Part shown: positions 49,783 to 58,939 of the stretch, piece by piece
Numbering within the stretch: position 1 is the stretch's first letter
Layout: each line of letters begins with the position of its first letter
Source of the DNA: CAWEQW01 sp963811365
GTDB taxonomy: Bacteria; Actinomycetota; Actinomycetes; Propionibacteriales; Nocardioidaceae
Assembly (NCBI GenBank): GCA_963811365.1
Contig: CAWEQW010000009.1
Coordinates: 248,001 to 312,000, forward strand
Length of the DNA stretch: 64,000 nucleotides
Direction: 5' to 3'
Position numbers and translations under genes: made by a program
Notes under the pieces: model-generated
Databases searched by the model: none
What the model was told of the DNA's origin: nothing
The model's input: the letters and a program-made list of their open reading frames with translations, nothing else

Positions 49783-51168
49783 TCAGTATCCGGACGGTTT
49801 GCCCGCGGTGAACAGCCAGTCGTGGAACAGGTCGTCGAGCGGCAGCCCCGAGCGCAGCTCCGCGAGCGCGACGAGCTCGCTGGTCGACCCGTGCCGCCCG
49901 TGCTGCGCCCAGGTGCGCAGCACCGACCCGAACGCGGCGTTGCCGATGCGTTCGCGCAGCGCCTCCAGGGTCATGGCCCCCCGGTCGTAGACCGCCCCCG
50001 AGAAGAGGTCCGCCGGGTCGCTCAGCGCGCCGGGAGCCGGGGTCCAGAAGGACGAGGAGGCGTCGTGCCCGTCGTACAGGGCGCGGAAGCGGGTGGCCGG
50101 CCCCGCGCCGCCGTGCGTGCCGTCCCACCACCACTCCGCGTAGGTCGCGAAGCCCTCGTTGAGCCAGATGTCGCCCCAGTCACGCGGCGTGACCGCGTCT
50201 CCGAACCACTGGTGCGCCAGCTCGTGCACGATCGTGTCGGTGCCCACCGTCCCGGGGAAGACCGGCCGCTCCTGGGTCTCGAGGCTGTAGCCGACCTGGG
50301 TGCGGTGGAAGACCAGGCCGGCCGAGCTCATCGGGTAGCGGCCGAACCGTCGCTCGCCCCAGCGCAGCACCTTCGGCAGCAGCGCACGGGCCGCGTGCTG
50401 GGTGCCGAGCCGCGGCCCCACGAACGACCAGACCGGGAGCCGCCGGCCGGCGAGCGTGGTCAGCCACGAGTGGTACGTCCGGTAGCGCCCGATCGAGACC
50501 ATCGCGAGGTGCCCGGCCATCGGGACCGCCTCGTGCCACGTCCAGGTGGTCAGGCCGCCGTGCCGGGCCCGGCGGACCAGGCGCCCGTTGGCCGCGACCG
50601 TGAGCCGCGACGGCGCGGTGACCCGGAAGGTGTACGTCGCCTTGTCGCGCGGGGTGTCGTCCAGCGGGAACCAGGTCATCGCGCCGACCGGCTCGTCGAG
50701 GGCGGTCGCCCCGTCGGGAGTGGCGATCCAGCCCTCCGAGGAGCCGTCGGGGTCGACGTGCGCGCGGGGGACGCCGCCGTACCGCACGAGCACCCGGAAC
50801 CGGCCACGGACCGCGGTCGCGGGGGTGACCACGAGCTCGTGGCCGTGGCGGCGGAACCGGGCCGGCGCGCCGTCGACGCGGACGCCGTGGACGTGCAGTC
50901 CCTCGAGGTCGAGCGAGAACGACGCGAGGGTGCGGGTGGTCCGGGCCCGCACCAGGGTGCGCGCGTCGACCGCACCCGAGCGCGGGTGGAACGAGAGCGC
51001 CACGCGGTACGAGCCGACGTCGTAGCCACCGTTCCCGGCCGTGGGGAACAGCGAGTCCCCCGAACCGGTGGCGCCGTGCACGGGAGCAGCCAGGGTCGCT
51101 GCGCTGAGCGCTGCTGCGGCGACCGTGGCGGTCACCGGGAGGACGACGGCAACGAGCGGTCGACGCAT
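49783..51168 (-). CDS. Secreted M1 family zinc metallopeptidase
   Basis: A 461-residue aminopeptidase-N-like enzyme with a signal peptide (MRRPLVAVVLPVTATVAAAA, then cleavage after the Ala-rich stretch). A beta-domain with MTWFPLDDTPRDKATYTF leads to the zinc site HELAHQWFGD (about residue 314) and the third ligand in LNEGFATYAEWWW, 20-25 residues later. The exopeptidase GxMEN motif of classic aminopeptidase N was not seen, so it may be a reduced M1 peptidase. It lacks the long C-terminal helical domain. Divergent from the GH25 gene. Confidence 0.88.
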   Translation of the reverse strand: MRRPLVAVVLPVTATVAAAALSAATLAAPVHGATGSGDSLFPTAGNGGYDVGSYRVALSFHPRSGAVDARTLVRARTTRTLASFSLDLEGLHVHGVRVDGAPARFRRHGHELVVTPATAVRGRFRVLVRYGGVPRAHVDPDGSSEGWIATPDGATALDEPVGAMTWFPLDDTPRDKATYTFRVTAPSRLTVAANGRLVRRARHGGLTTWTWHEAVPMAGHLAMVSIGRYRTYHSWLTTLAGRRLPVWSFVGPRLGTQHAARALLPKVLRWGERRFGRYPMSSAGLVFHRTQVGYSLETQERPVFPGTVGTDTIVHELAHQWFGDAVTPRDWGDIWLNEGFATYAEWWWDGTHGGAGPATRFRALYDGHDASSSFWTPAPGALSDPADLFSGAVYDRGAMTLEALRERIGNAAFGSVLRTWAQHGRHGSTSELVALAELRSGLPLDDLFHDWLFTAGKPSGY

Positions 51169-51384
51169 GCGGGCCTCCAGGGCCGGGAGCGAGCGGGCCG
51201 GACCGTAGGGCGGACGGCTTCGCCGACCACCCTAGGCGCGCTGACCTGGGCTGTGCTAGATGTAACCGCCTGTGGCTGCTGTGATCCTCGGGACGGAAGT
51301 GCGCGTTTGCCACTTTCGCCGCGATCCTGGCGGATGTCGGGTTACGCTGCCAAGGACTGACCACATGAACTGGGAGGATTCATC

Positions 51385-52767
51385 GTGGCACCACTGCTGC
51401 CTGCCCTGTCCGCCGTTCGACGGACCACTACTACCCTGGTCGCTTCGGCCCTGACGTTGGGCCTGGCCGCCGGCGGGGCGTTCGCCGACACCGGCGTCGA
51501 CGTCTCGAGCTGGCAGCACGGCACCTCGCTCAACTGGGCGAAGGTCAGGGCCACCGGGGTGGACTTCGCGTTCATCAAGGCGACCGAGGGAGCCACCTAC
51601 ACCAACCCCTGGCTCGCCGGCGACTGGGCCGCCACCAAGGCGAACGGCATCTACCACGGGGCCTACCACTTCGCGCGGCCGAGCCGCGGCTCGGCCGCCG
51701 CCCAGGCCCGCTTCTTCGTGGCGAAGGCCGGCCTCGCGAACCGGGCAGGTGACCTGCCCCCGGTGCTCGACCTGGAGGCGACCGGCAACCTGGGGGTCTC
51801 CGCGCTGCAGACCTGGACGCGGACCTGGCTGACGACCGTCCAGACGCTGACCGGCCGGACGCCGATGATCTACTGCTCGCCGGCGTTCTGGCAGTACTAC
51901 CTGGGGAACAGCACGGCGTTCACCCAGTACCCGCTGTGGATCGCCAACTACGGCGTCCGCTCGCCGTGGGTGCCCGGCGGCTGGAAGAAGTGGACGTTCT
52001 GGCAGAAGACCAGCACGGCGACGGTGAACGGCATCGCCGGCAACGTGGACCTCAACGTGTTCAACGGCACCAGCGCCCAGCTGGCGACCCTGGCACAGGC
52101 GAGTGGCACCTCGGACGGCGGCGGCGTCCCGACGGGTCCCACGACCCCGACCAAGGCGGCGAGCGTCACGACGATGACGGCGAGCAGGACCTCGGCCTAC
52201 CCGAACCAGCAGGTCACGTTCTCCGGCACGCTGAGGAGCGCGACCGGCAAGCGGCTGCCGAACCGGACCGTCCGGCTGCTCCGCAAGGCCGCCGGCACCA
52301 CGACGTACACGGAGGCCGCCTCGACGACGACCGACGCCTCCGGGGCGTTCGCGCTCGACGCGCGGGTGGTCGGCGCGGCCACCTATCTGGCGGCGTTCCG
52401 GGGTGGCCGGCTCTACGCCCGCTCGCGCTCGGCCGCGGCCACGATGACCGTGCTGCCGCGGGTCGCGACGTCGGTGGACATCCGCAGCCTCCAGTCGGCC
52501 GTCAAGGCGGGGACGACCGTGACGTTCTACGGGCACTTCCGGCGCACGGACGGGACCGGCATCGCCGGCCGGCGGATCCGGATGTGGGAGCGGCTCGGCG
52601 GCTCCTCGGCCTGGACCCTGGTCGCCAGCGGCAGCAGCGTCGCACCGACCGGCTGGTGGCAGGCGGCGTGGGTGCCGAAGAAGGGCGCGAGCTACCGGGC
52701 CACCTGGCGCGGCGGCCTGGTCTACAAGCCGGCCGCCTCGACGCCGCTGAGCGTCCCGGTGTCCTGA
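51385..52767 (+). CDS. Secreted GH25 lysozyme with C-terminal Ig-like repeats
   Basis: A 460-residue muramidase. The signal peptide ends near residue 35 (GAFA-DTG). The GH25 barrel follows, with the DVSSWQ motif (Asp near residue 39), DFAFIKATEGATYTNP, GAYHFARPSRGSAAAQA and the catalytic VLDLEATG (about residues 126-133). After a Thr/Gly/Pro linker, two Ig/SbsA-like beta-domains appear (VTFSGTLRSATGKRLPNRTV and VTFYGHFRRTDGTGIAGRRI). GTG 51385 follows GGGAGGATT. It probably remodels peptidoglycan or attacks other bacteria. A hairpin downstream can end transcription. Confidence 0.9.
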   Translation: MAPLLPALSAVRRTTTTLVASALTLGLAAGGAFADTGVDVSSWQHGTSLNWAKVRATGVDFAFIKATEGATYTNPWLAGDWAATKANGIYHGAYHFARPSRGSAAAQARFFVAKAGLANRAGDLPPVLDLEATGNLGVSALQTWTRTWLTTVQTLTGRTPMIYCSPAFWQYYLGNSTAFTQYPLWIANYGVRSPWVPGGWKKWTFWQKTSTATVNGIAGNVDLNVFNGTSAQLATLAQASGTSDGGGVPTGPTTPTKAASVTTMTASRTSAYPNQQVTFSGTLRSATGKRLPNRTVRLLRKAAGTTTYTEAASTTTDASGAFALDARVVGAATYLAAFRGGRLYARSRSAAATMTVLPRVATSVDIRSLQSAVKAGTTVTFYGHFRRTDGTGIAGRRIRMWERLGGSSAWTLVASGSSVAPTGWWQAAWVPKKGASYRATWRGGLVYKPAASTPLSVPVS

Positions 52768-52786
52768 CCCAGGCCCGTCCGTCTAC

Positions 52787-52816
52787 GGTCGCGCCGGTCC
52801 TCCGACCGGGGCGACC
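52787..52816 (+). terminator. Terminator-like hairpin after the lysozyme gene
   Basis: GGTCGCGCCGGTC (52787-52799) pairs with GACCGGGGCGACC (52804-52816) with 12 of 13 matches and a CTCC loop. It starts about 20 bases after the lysozyme stop and precedes the dehydrogenase start. No U tract. Confidence 0.6.
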
Positions 52817-52884
52817 CCAGACGATTCGGGGGGAGCGAAGCGGGTACGGCGTGAGGGTCATCGCACCCCACGAAGGGACCACCC

Positions 52885-54069
52885 GTGAGAGCACTGACCT
52901 GGCAAGGCAAGCGTGACGTCCGCGTCGAGACGGTGCCGGACCCCCGGATCCAGGAGCCGACCGACGCGATCGTGAAGATCACCTCCTCGGCGATCTGCGG
53001 CTCCGACCTGCACCTCTACGAGGTCCTCGGCCCGTTCCTGAACCCCGGCGACATCCTCGGCCACGAGCCGATGGGGATCGTCGAGGAGGTCGGGCCCGAG
53101 GTCACCCACATCCGGCCCGGCGACCGCGTGGTGGTGCCGTTCAACATCTCCTGCGGGTCCTGCTTCATGTGCAGCCGCGGTCTGTTCGCCCAGTGCGAGA
53201 CCACCCAGGTGCGCGAGCAGGGCAAGGGCGCTCGGCTGTTCGGCTACACCTCCCTGTACGGCGCCGTGCCGGGTGGCCAGGCGGAGTACCTCCGGGTGCC
53301 ACAGGCGCACTTCGGCCCGGTCAAGGTGCCGCACGAGCACGACGACCAGCGGTTCCTCTACCTGTCCGACATCCTGCCGACCGCCTGGCAGGCCGTGCAG
53401 TACGCAGACGTGCCCCAGGGCGGCACGCTCGCGGTGATCGGGCTCGGGCCGGTGGGCCAGTTCGCCGGCCGGATCGCCCGCCACCTCGGCGTCGCGCGGG
53501 TCATCGGCGTGGACCCGGTGCCGGAGCGCCGCGCGCTCGCCGCCCGCTACGGCGTGGAGCCGGTCGACCCCGACGACGTGGACGACGTGTCCCAGGCGCT
53601 CATCGAGCTGACCGGCGGTCGCGGCCCGGACGCCGTGGTGGAGGCGGTCGGCATGGAGGCGCACGGCTCCCCGGGCGGCAAGCTCGCGCACGCCGCCGTC
53701 GGTCTGCTCCCCGACGCCCTCGGCAAGCCGTTCACCGACAAGGCCGCCGTGGACCGGCTCGACGCGCTGCACACCGCGATCAAGGCCTGCCGTCGCGGCG
53801 GCACCGTCTCGATCAGCGGCGTCTACGGCGGCGAGGTGGACCCGATGCCGATGATGGAGATGTTCGACCGCGGACTCCAGCTGCGGATGGGGCAGTGCCA
53901 CGTGAAGCGGTGGGTCGACGACATCCTGCCGGTCGTGCTCGACGACGCCGACCCGCTCGGGACCCAGGACCTGGCCACCCACGTCCTGCCGCTCGAGGAT
54001 GCGCCGCAGGGCTACGACCTGTTCCAGAACAAGAAGGACTCCTGCGTGAAGGTGCTGCTCACCCCGTGA
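52885..54069 (+). CDS. Zinc-dependent alcohol dehydrogenase, formaldehyde dehydrogenase-like
   Basis: A 394-residue medium-chain dehydrogenase. Catalytic zinc ligands lie in AICGSDLHLYE and GHEPMGIVEEVG, and the structural zinc site in SCGSCFMCSRGLFAQC. The Rossmann motif is VIGLGPVGQFAGRIARHLG. The insert EAVGMEAHGSPGGKLAHA is typical of glutathione-independent formaldehyde dehydrogenase-like enzymes. GTG 52885 has AAGGGACC upstream. Its stop overlaps the GTG of the SDR gene that follows (GTGA), so the two are co-translated. Substrate unknown; aldehyde detoxification is likely. Confidence 0.88.
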   Translation: MRALTWQGKRDVRVETVPDPRIQEPTDAIVKITSSAICGSDLHLYEVLGPFLNPGDILGHEPMGIVEEVGPEVTHIRPGDRVVVPFNISCGSCFMCSRGLFAQCETTQVREQGKGARLFGYTSLYGAVPGGQAEYLRVPQAHFGPVKVPHEHDDQRFLYLSDILPTAWQAVQYADVPQGGTLAVIGLGPVGQFAGRIARHLGVARVIGVDPVPERRALAARYGVEPVDPDDVDDVSQALIELTGGRGPDAVVEAVGMEAHGSPGGKLAHAAVGLLPDALGKPFTDKAAVDRLDALHTAIKACRRGGTVSISGVYGGEVDPMPMMEMFDRGLQLRMGQCHVKRWVDDILPVVLDDADPLGTQDLATHVLPLEDAPQGYDLFQNKKDSCVKVLLTP

Positions 54070-54962
54070 GCCGCGACGTCACCGTCGTGGTCGGGGCGTC
54101 CAGCGGGATCGGTCGGCGTGCCGCCCAGCTGCTCGCCGAGCGGGGGGACCGGCTGGTGCTGGCCTCCCGCTCGGCGGAGACGCTCGAGCAGGTTCGTGCG
54201 GAGTGCGAGGAGCGCGGCGCCGAGGTGCTCGTCGTGGTCACCGACATCTCCCGGTCTGCGGACGTCGACCGGCTGATGGATGCCGCGGTGGACCGGTTCG
54301 GCCGGGTCGACCGCCTCGTCCACTCCGCCGCCGTCCTCGCGTACGGCCGGTTCCTCGACGTGCCCCGGGACGTCTTCGACCGGATCCTGGCCACCAACGT
54401 GCACGGCCTCACCTACGTGGCACGCGCGGCGCTGCGGGTCTTCGAGCGTCAGGGCGCCGGCCGGCTCGTCGTGGTCGGCTCGGTGGTCGGCACGATCGCG
54501 GTGCCGCTGATGAGCAGCTACGTGGTCAGCAAGTGGGCGATGGCGGGTCTGGTGCGCACCCTGCAGATCGAGGCTCGCCGGATGCCCGGCGTCGACATCA
54601 GCCTCGTGGCGCCGGGCAGCGTGGACACCCCGATCTACCACCTGGCCGGCAGCTATGCCGGCTTCGCCGGTCGGCCACCGCCGCCGGTCGGCTCCGCGGA
54701 CAAGGTCGCCCGCGCCGTGGTCCGGGCCCTCGACCGGCCCCGCCGGTCGGTGTCGGTGGGACTCAGCAGCCCGGTCATGCTGCTCGGCTTCCGGCTCCTG
54801 CCCCGGGTCTACGACCTCCTCGTGCTGCCGCTGATGGAGCTTGCCGGTCTCTCCCGGACCCGTGTGCGGGCCACCGCCGGCAACGTGTTCGCGCCCCGGC
54901 CCGGTCTCGAGGCGGTCGAGGGGCACTGGCGCCGGCGCCGGCTTCGCCGGGCTGGCGGGTGA
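54066..54962 (+). CDS. Short-chain dehydrogenase/reductase
   Basis: A 298-residue classical SDR. The cofactor motif VVGASSGIGRRAA is at residues 7-19, and the active site has SVVGTIAVPLMSSY with YVVSK (Tyr-x-x-x-Lys). After the core an additional ~80 residues with hydrophobic VMLLGFRLLPRVYDLLVLPL suggest membrane association. It is coupled by overlap to the zinc dehydrogenase gene, so the pair may act on the same substrate chain. Confidence 0.85.
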   Translation: MSRDVTVVVGASSGIGRRAAQLLAERGDRLVLASRSAETLEQVRAECEERGAEVLVVVTDISRSADVDRLMDAAVDRFGRVDRLVHSAAVLAYGRFLDVPRDVFDRILATNVHGLTYVARAALRVFERQGAGRLVVVGSVVGTIAVPLMSSYVVSKWAMAGLVRTLQIEARRMPGVDISLVAPGSVDTPIYHLAGSYAGFAGRPPPPVGSADKVARAVVRALDRPRRSVSVGLSSPVMLLGFRLLPRVYDLLVLPLMELAGLSRTRVRATAGNVFAPRPGLEAVEGHWRRRRLRRAGG

Positions 54963-55068
54963 GTCGCCGCTGGCCGCCACTCGGACCGGCACTTGGGCAG
55001 CCGGCGGCGGCAGGCTCGGCTGCGACCGTGCCGCGAGCCGGGCCGAGTGCCGGTCGGTGTGGTCGAGC

Positions 55069-55734
55069 TCAGCCGTAGCCGACCTCGGACGTCCAGTCGA
55101 CGTCCGGGCGGCGGACCGCGTCGAGCAGGGCGGCGGCCACCAGGTCGGGGGCGAACCGGGTGTCCGGGGAGAGCGTGCCGTTGACGGTCAGGGACACCGC
55201 ACGGACGCCGTCGACCCGCAGCGTGGCGTCCAGACTGGTCACCAGGTTGCGCAGCGCCGCCTTCTGCACGCCCAGCGACGCCGCCCGGTGCCACGGTCGG
55301 TCCGCGGCCATGCTGCCCGTCGCGGTCACCCGGGCGCCCGGACGCAGCGCGGGCCGGGCGGCCTGGACGGCGGTCAGCAGGCCGGCGACGCCCACGCGCA
55401 CGTCGGCCAGCAGCTCCTCGGGCGTGAGCTCGAGCGGGTCCTTCTCGCGGAACACGCTGGGGTTGTAGTGCAGCACGTCGACGCCCGCGGAGACGGCCGC
55501 GAACCGCTGCACGGCCGCGGACAGCGCCGCCGCGTCGGCGAGGTCCACCGCTGCCCATCCTGTGGTGACGCCTGCCGCCTGGAGCTCGGCGCCGAGGGTG
55601 TCGAGCCGCTCCCTGCTCCGGGCCAGGAGCGCCACGTCGTACCCGGCGGCGCCGAAGACGTGCCCGATCGAGGCGCCGAGCCCCGGTCCGGCACCGACGA
55701 CCACCACGAGGGGGTTGCGCTGCGGCTCGGTCAC
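55069..55734 (-). CDS. SDR family protein lacking the catalytic tyrosine
   Basis: A 221-residue SDR with the cofactor motif VVVGAGPGLGASIGHVFGAA and an NNAG-equivalent (HYNPSVF). At the place of the YxxxK motif it reads ASLGVQKAALRN, so Lys is kept but Tyr is replaced by Leu. The usual catalytic Ser region is TATGSMAADRP. Such forms may bind NAD(P) as sensors or use other chemistry. GTG 55734 is the start, seen as VTEPQRNPLVVVVG. It ends 106 bases from the upstream SDR and is divergent from dinB. Confidence 0.82.
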   Translation of the reverse strand: MTEPQRNPLVVVVGAGPGLGASIGHVFGAAGYDVALLARSRERLDTLGAELQAAGVTTGWAAVDLADAAALSAAVQRFAAVSAGVDVLHYNPSVFREKDPLELTPEELLADVRVGVAGLLTAVQAARPALRPGARVTATGSMAADRPWHRAASLGVQKAALRNLVTSLDATLRVDGVRAVSLTVNGTLSPDTRFAPDLVAAALLDAVRRPDVDWTSEVGYG

Positions 55735-55790
55735 CGGTGCACCCTAGCCGCGTCCGCGACCCGACGGCCACGGACGGGCAGACTGGAGCG

Positions 55791-57005
55791 ATGGTGGCGG
55801 ACGCGGGCCGGCAGGTGCCTCCGGGCTCCTGGGTGCTGCACGTCGACCTCGACCAGTTCATCGCCGCCGTGGAGGTGCTGCGCCGGCCCGAGCTCGCGGG
55901 CCTGCCCGTCGTGGTCGGCGGCGCCGGCGACCCCACGCAGCGCGGCGTGGTGGCCACCGCGTCCTACGAGGCCCGGACCTTCGGAGTCGGCTCCGGGATG
56001 CCGCTGCGGACCGCGGCCCGGCGGTGCCCGGAGGCGGTGTTCCTGCCGGTCGACAGGCCGGCCTACGACGCCGCCTCCGCCCGGGTGATGGAGACGCTGC
56101 GCTCGTACGACGTGGCGGTGGAGGTGCTCGGCTGGGACGAGGCGTTCCTGGGGGCCGCCACCGACGACCCGGAGGCCCTGGCCGAGGCGTTGCGCGCCGG
56201 AGTGCTCGAGGAGACCGGGCTGCACTCCTCGGTGGGCATCGGCGACAACAAGCTGCGGGCCAAGATCGCGACCGGCTTCGCCAAGCCCCGCGGGGTCTAC
56301 CGGCTCACCGGGGAGACCTGGTTCGCGGTGATGGGGGAGCGGCCCACCGACGCGCTGTGGGGGATCGGCCGCAAGACCGCGCGCCGGCTGGCGACGCTCG
56401 GCATCCACACCGTCCGCGACCTCGCCTCGGCGGACGCCGCCTTCCTGGCCCGCGAGCTGGGGCCGACGATGGGCCCGTGGTACCGGCGGCTGGGACGTGG
56501 CGCCGACAGCTCGCCGGTCGACCCCACCCCGTACCTCGCGCGGGGCCACGGCCGGGAGACCACCTTCCAGGAGAACCTCACCGACTGGGACGAGGTCGCC
56601 GACGAGGCCTGCCGGCTCGCCGCCCGGGTGAGCGACGACATCCGGGCCGAGGGCCGTCCGGCCGTGCGGGTCGGGCTCAAGGTGCGGTACGCGCCCTTCG
56701 AGACCCGGCACCGCAGCCTGACGCTGCCCGGGCGGTCCTGGGACCCGGACGTGCTGGCCGGGGCCGCGCTGGAGCTGCTCGCCCGGTTCGACCACGCGCG
56801 GGCGGTCCGGCTGCTGGGGGTCCGCGCCGAGATGGCCCCGCCGGAGGAGCTGCCGGAGGAGCTGCCGGAGGAACTGCGGGAGGAGCTGCCGGAGGAGCTG
56901 CCGGAGGAGCTGCGGGAGGAGCTGCCGGAGGAGCTGCGGGAGGAGCTGCCCGAGCGCCCGCCCCGGGAGCGGCCCGACGGGCTGCCCGAGCAACCGTCTG
57001 CGTGA
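55791..57005 (+). CDS. dinB: Y-family DNA polymerase IV
   Basis: A 404-residue translesion polymerase. Catalytic motifs: LHVDLDQFIAAVEVLRRPEL (first Asp and steric-gate region, about residues 15-34), GWDEAFLGAA (the conserved Asp-Glu pair, about residue 119) and the finger GVGSGMPLRTAARRCP. The helix-hairpin-helix segment is WGIGRKTARRLATLGIHTV, and the little-finger domain runs to about residue 350. The C-terminus is a nine-unit (P/R)EEL repeat and a Pro/Arg-rich tail instead of an obvious clamp-binding motif. ATG 55791 is 57 bases from the divergent SDR start. Confidence 0.9.
   Translation: MVADAGRQVPPGSWVLHVDLDQFIAAVEVLRRPELAGLPVVVGGAGDPTQRGVVATASYEARTFGVGSGMPLRTAARRCPEAVFLPVDRPAYDAASARVMETLRSYDVAVEVLGWDEAFLGAATDDPEALAEALRAGVLEETGLHSSVGIGDNKLRAKIATGFAKPRGVYRLTGETWFAVMGERPTDALWGIGRKTARRLATLGIHTVRDLASADAAFLARELGPTMGPWYRRLGRGADSSPVDPTPYLARGHGRETTFQENLTDWDEVADEACRLAARVSDDIRAEGRPAVRVGLKVRYAPFETRHRSLTLPGRSWDPDVLAGAALELLARFDHARAVRLLGVRAEMAPPEELPEELPEELREELPEELPEELREELPEELREELPERPPRERPDGLPEQPSA
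56841..56948 (+). repeat. Nine-copy 12-bp tandem repeat in dinB
   Basis: Nine units of CCGGAGGAGCTG (with CGG replacing CCG in three units) encode (P/R)EEL repeats at the end of DinB. Unit length is a multiple of three, so copy-number changes keep frame. Confidence 0.92.
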
Positions 57006-57029
57006 CCGGCTGCGTGACCGGCTGCGGGG

Positions 57030-57055
57030 CCGCCGCCGGACCGGTCCGGCGGCGG
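57030..57055 (+). terminator. 26-bp perfect palindrome, terminator-like
   Basis: CCGCCGCCGGACC followed directly by GGTCCGGCGGCGG forms a 13-bp perfect inverted repeat 24 bases after the dinB stop. As RNA it would make a strong hairpin; as DNA it could also be a protein site. Upstream of it CGTGACCGGCTG is repeated twice. Confidence 0.6.
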
Positions 57056-57118
57056 GAACGCGCATGCTGCGGCCCTCGGGTCCCGCCGGCACCCGGGCCG
57101 CGCCACAATGTCCGGGCG

Positions 57119-58432
57119 ATGACCGACTCCCGTGAGATCTACAAGACACTCGACCTGGCGCTTCGCATCGGCGAGATGCTGCTCTCCTCGGGAGGCGGGG
57201 CCGCGGACGTGACCGCCACGATGCTCTCCGTCGCGCATGGCTGCGGCCTGCGCGGCGTCGACGTGGACGTCACCTTCACCGCCCTGTCGATGAGCCACAG
57301 CACCGGGTTCGACGAGCCCGCGCTCATCCAGGTCCGGCACGTCCGGCACCGGGAGATCGACTACGAGGACCTCACCGAGGTCGACCTGCTGGTCTCGGAC
57401 CTGCTCCGCGGGGACGTCGACGTCACCGGGGCCCGCAGCAGGCTGGCCCGGATCGTCTCCTCCGGGCACCGGCTGCCGCGCTGGGCGGTCACCCTCGCGA
57501 AGGGGGTGACCGGCGCCGCGGTCGGTGCGCTGCTCGGCGGCGACCTGATCGTCTGGCTGATCGCGTTCGTGGCCGCGGCCGGCGTCGACGTGCTGCAGCG
57601 GGCGCTGAGCCGCCAGCGGCTGCCGGGGTTCTACCAGCAGGTCGCCGGAGGCCTGCTCGCCACGCTGCTGGCCGTCGGTGCGGCGGCCGCGCACCTGCCG
57701 GTCGACCCGTCCTTCGTGGTCACCGCCAGCATCATCATGCTGCTGTCCGGCATCGGCTTCATGGGCGCGATCCAGGACGCCCTCACCGGCTTCCCGATCA
57801 CCTCCGGCGCCCGGATCCTCGAGGCGATGCTGTCCACGGCCGGCATCATCGCCGGGGTCAGCGCGGGGCTGGCCGTGGGCTCTGCGCTCGGCGCCGACGT
57901 CGGTCGGCTCACCCCGGGCGTCGCCGGCCCGGCGCCGGCGGTCGCGGTCGTGCTCGGCTCGGCGGTCGCGGCCGGGGCGTTCGCGTTCTCGTCGTACGCG
58001 CCGATGCGCTCGCTGGTCCCCATCGCGCTGGTCGCCGCGCTCGGAGCGGCCGCCGCGTACGCCGTCGAGGCGCCGGCCGTCAGCCGCACCTGGGCGACGG
58101 CCACCGCGGCGATCGTGATCGGCGTCGTGAGCTACACCGTGGCCGGGCGGGTGCGGGTCCCGCCGCTGGTCGTCGTGGTGTCGGCCATCGTGCCGCTGCT
58201 GCCCGGCCTTTCCATCTACCGCGGGCTGGCTCTGATGGCGGCCGGCGACAGCCAGGGCATCCTCGCGCTGGCCAACGCCGCAGCCATCGCGATCTCGCTC
58301 GCCTCCGGGGTGATCCTCGGCGAGTACGTCGCACAGCCGCTCAAGCGCGAGGCACGCCGGCTCGAGGCGCGGCTGTCCGGGCCGCGGCTCGTGGGACCAC
58401 TGCGCGCCCGGGCGGTACGGCGCCGGCCCTGA
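57119..58432 (+). CDS. Threonine/serine exporter family membrane protein
   Basis: A 437-residue ThrE/YjjP-YjjB fusion. The N-terminal cytoplasmic domain has YKTLDLALRIGEMLLSSGGG, DVDVTFTALSMSH and VHELV-like DLTEVDLLVSDLL. Two helix bundles follow (ALLGGDLIVWLIAFVAAAGV, SIIMLLSGIGFMGAIQDALT, and the YjjB-like VVSAIVPLLPGLSIYRGLAL). The family exports threonine, serine or small organic acids. ATG 57119 was chosen by family N-terminus. It is convergent with the YbaK gene, four bases away. Confidence 0.9.
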   Translation: MTDSREIYKTLDLALRIGEMLLSSGGGAADVTATMLSVAHGCGLRGVDVDVTFTALSMSHSTGFDEPALIQVRHVRHREIDYEDLTEVDLLVSDLLRGDVDVTGARSRLARIVSSGHRLPRWAVTLAKGVTGAAVGALLGGDLIVWLIAFVAAAGVDVLQRALSRQRLPGFYQQVAGGLLATLLAVGAAAAHLPVDPSFVVTASIIMLLSGIGFMGAIQDALTGFPITSGARILEAMLSTAGIIAGVSAGLAVGSALGADVGRLTPGVAGPAPAVAVVLGSAVAAGAFAFSSYAPMRSLVPIALVAALGAAAAYAVEAPAVSRTWATATAAIVIGVVSYTVAGRVRVPPLVVVVSAIVPLLPGLSIYRGLALMAAGDSQGILALANAAAIAISLASGVILGEYVAQPLKREARRLEARLSGPRLVGPLRARAVRRRP

Positions 58433-58436
58433 CGTC

Positions 58437-58922
58437 TCATCGACGGATCGGCGCGGTGATCGCCGAGGTGACCCGGACCAGGTCCGCAGGCGCGAGGCCG
58501 ATGTCGAGGCCGCGGCGGCCGCCGGACACGTAGACCGTGCCGTGCTCGAGCGCCGTGACGTCGAGGACCGTCGGATGGGCCCGCTTCTGGCCCACGGGGG
58601 AGATCCCGCCGACGACGTACCCGGTCGCCCGCTCCGCCGCCACCGGATCGGCCATCACGGCCCGCTTGCCGCCGACAGCGTGCGCGACCGCCTTGAGGTC
58701 GAGCGACCCGGCGACCGGCACCACGCCCACGACGACGCGGCCGTCGACCTCGGTGACCAGGGTCTTGAGCACCTGCTCCACGGCGAGGCCGAGGAGCGTC
58801 GCCGCCTCCAGACCGTACGAGGGCACGGACGGGTCGTGCTCGTAGCGGTGCACGGTGAACGGCACGCCGGCACGCGTCAGCGCGACCGTCGCCGGGGTAC
58901 CACCGGAGCTCTTCTTGGCCAT
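58437..58922 (-). CDS. ybaK: Cys-tRNA(Pro)/Cys-tRNA(Cys) deacylase, YbaK/EbsC type
   Basis: YbaK clears mischarged Cys-tRNA(Pro). The 161-residue protein has the N-terminal VPFTVHRYEHDP, the catalytic-loop region QVLKTLVTEVDGR, VVGVVPVAGSLDLKAVAHAV with GGKRAVM, and GYVVGGISPVGQKRAHPTVL, which are the standard YbaK blocks including the conserved Lys and GxxxP loop. Length is normal. Seventeen bases follow before the Lon-N gene, so the two may share a transcript. Confidence 0.92.
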   Translation of the reverse strand: MAKKSSGGTPATVALTRAGVPFTVHRYEHDPSVPSYGLEAATLLGLAVEQVLKTLVTEVDGRVVVGVVPVAGSLDLKAVAHAVGGKRAVMADPVAAERATGYVVGGISPVGQKRAHPTVLDVTALEHGTVYVSGGRRGLDIGLAPADLVRVTSAITAPIRR

Positions 58923-58939
58923 GGCGACGGGGCGCGGCG

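Noticed and set aside
51169..51384. ydaO-type c-di-AMP riboswitch before the GH25 lysozyme
   Set aside because: Such riboswitches precede many actinobacterial cell-wall hydrolase genes, but the conserved core sequences were not found here.
56841..56948. CRISPR or VNTR outside coding sequence
   Set aside because: It is an in-frame coding repeat within dinB, with no spacers.
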